A program made the position numbers and the translations under genes. The notes under the pieces were generated by a model, which saw nothing but the letters and a program-made list of their open reading frames with translations, was not told the DNA's origin and did no database searches. 64,000 nucleotides of DNA from Budorcas taxicolor. Lineage: Eukaryota > Chordata > Mammalia > Artiodactyla > Bovidae. Positions within the stretch are counted from its first letter, which is position 1; every line of letters starts with the position of its first letter. The stretch is taken from the NCBI RefSeq assembly GCF_023091745.1, contig NC_068930.1, forward strand, positions 12,546,262 to 12,610,261. The letters run 5' to 3'. Positions 63,975 to 64,000 of the stretch are shown here, in pieces.

Positions 63975-64000
63975 AAGTATTTGTATCATTTCAATTTGTG

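Noticed and set aside
1..64000. CRISPR arrays, operons, toxin or phage-type systems
   Set aside because: No regularly spaced short repeats and no prokaryotic gene arrangement. The repeat content is that of a ruminant nuclear genome.

Overview
This window reads as intergenic or deep-intronic DNA from a ruminant genome, most likely a bovid (cattle, sheep, goat or a relative). The diagnosis rests on its repeats: ten or so loci of the RTE retrotransposon BovB, about thirty tRNA-derived Bov-tA and Bov-A2 SINEs, ruminant-type L1 3' ends and ERV LTRs. I found no intact host protein-coding gene, no genuine tRNA, rRNA or small RNA gene, no CRISPR array, and no operon-like or prokaryotic system. All recognisable coding sequence is decayed BovB ORF2 (endonuclease plus reverse transcriptase), and every copy is truncated, frameshifted or interrupted.

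Layout. 0.1-1.4 kb: 5'-truncated BovB on the minus strand. 1.4-3.7 kb: mostly unique AT-rich DNA with one SINE. 3.7-11.6 kb: a large antisense L1 invaded by SINEs and by a near full-length plus-strand BovB (about 5.41-9.64 kb). That BovB itself holds a younger BovB 3' fragment with an 8-bp target duplication and a 463-bp solo ERV LTR. 13.2-19.7 kb: a second antisense L1 block, loaded with a BovB that contains a Bov-A2, a head-to-head SINE pair, a BovB tail, and a BovB whose halves face opposite ways (a 5'-inversion of the twin-priming kind). 20-34 kb: more unique sequence, with an ancient repeat split by a BovB, two further BovB loci (22.7 and 24.8 kb), SINEs, an L2 tail, and a MIR split by an L1 3' end. 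34-50 kb: two BovB copies with the best preserved reverse-transcriptase reading (34.2 and 48.4 kb), a hAT-type DNA transposon, an MLT1-like LTR, an ERV1 solo LTR holding a dimeric SINE, and an isolated 190-bp BovB tail. 50-64 kb: unique DNA, MIRs, dimeric SINEs, a GATA microsatellite, a roughly 110-bp inverted repeat at 55.9-56.2 kb, and an unexplained pair of direct repeats at 62.1 and 62.9 kb.

The elements record a sequence of insertions rather than acting together. Oldest are MIR, L2, the ancient L1M-like repeats and the hAT element. L1 and MLT1-like insertions follow, then BovB and Bov-tA, and finally Bov-A2 copies that still carry perfect 12-bp target duplications. Several stretches with little recognisable repeat content (about 20.6-21.6, 26.1-27.3, 28.3-29.8, 30.9-33.6, 40.3-43.1 and 56.7-58.3 kb) are where conserved regulatory DNA would be expected if there is any, but that needs cross-species alignment. 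Family names come from recognising consensus features by eye. Boundaries without a stated target duplication are accurate to roughly 10-30 bases.
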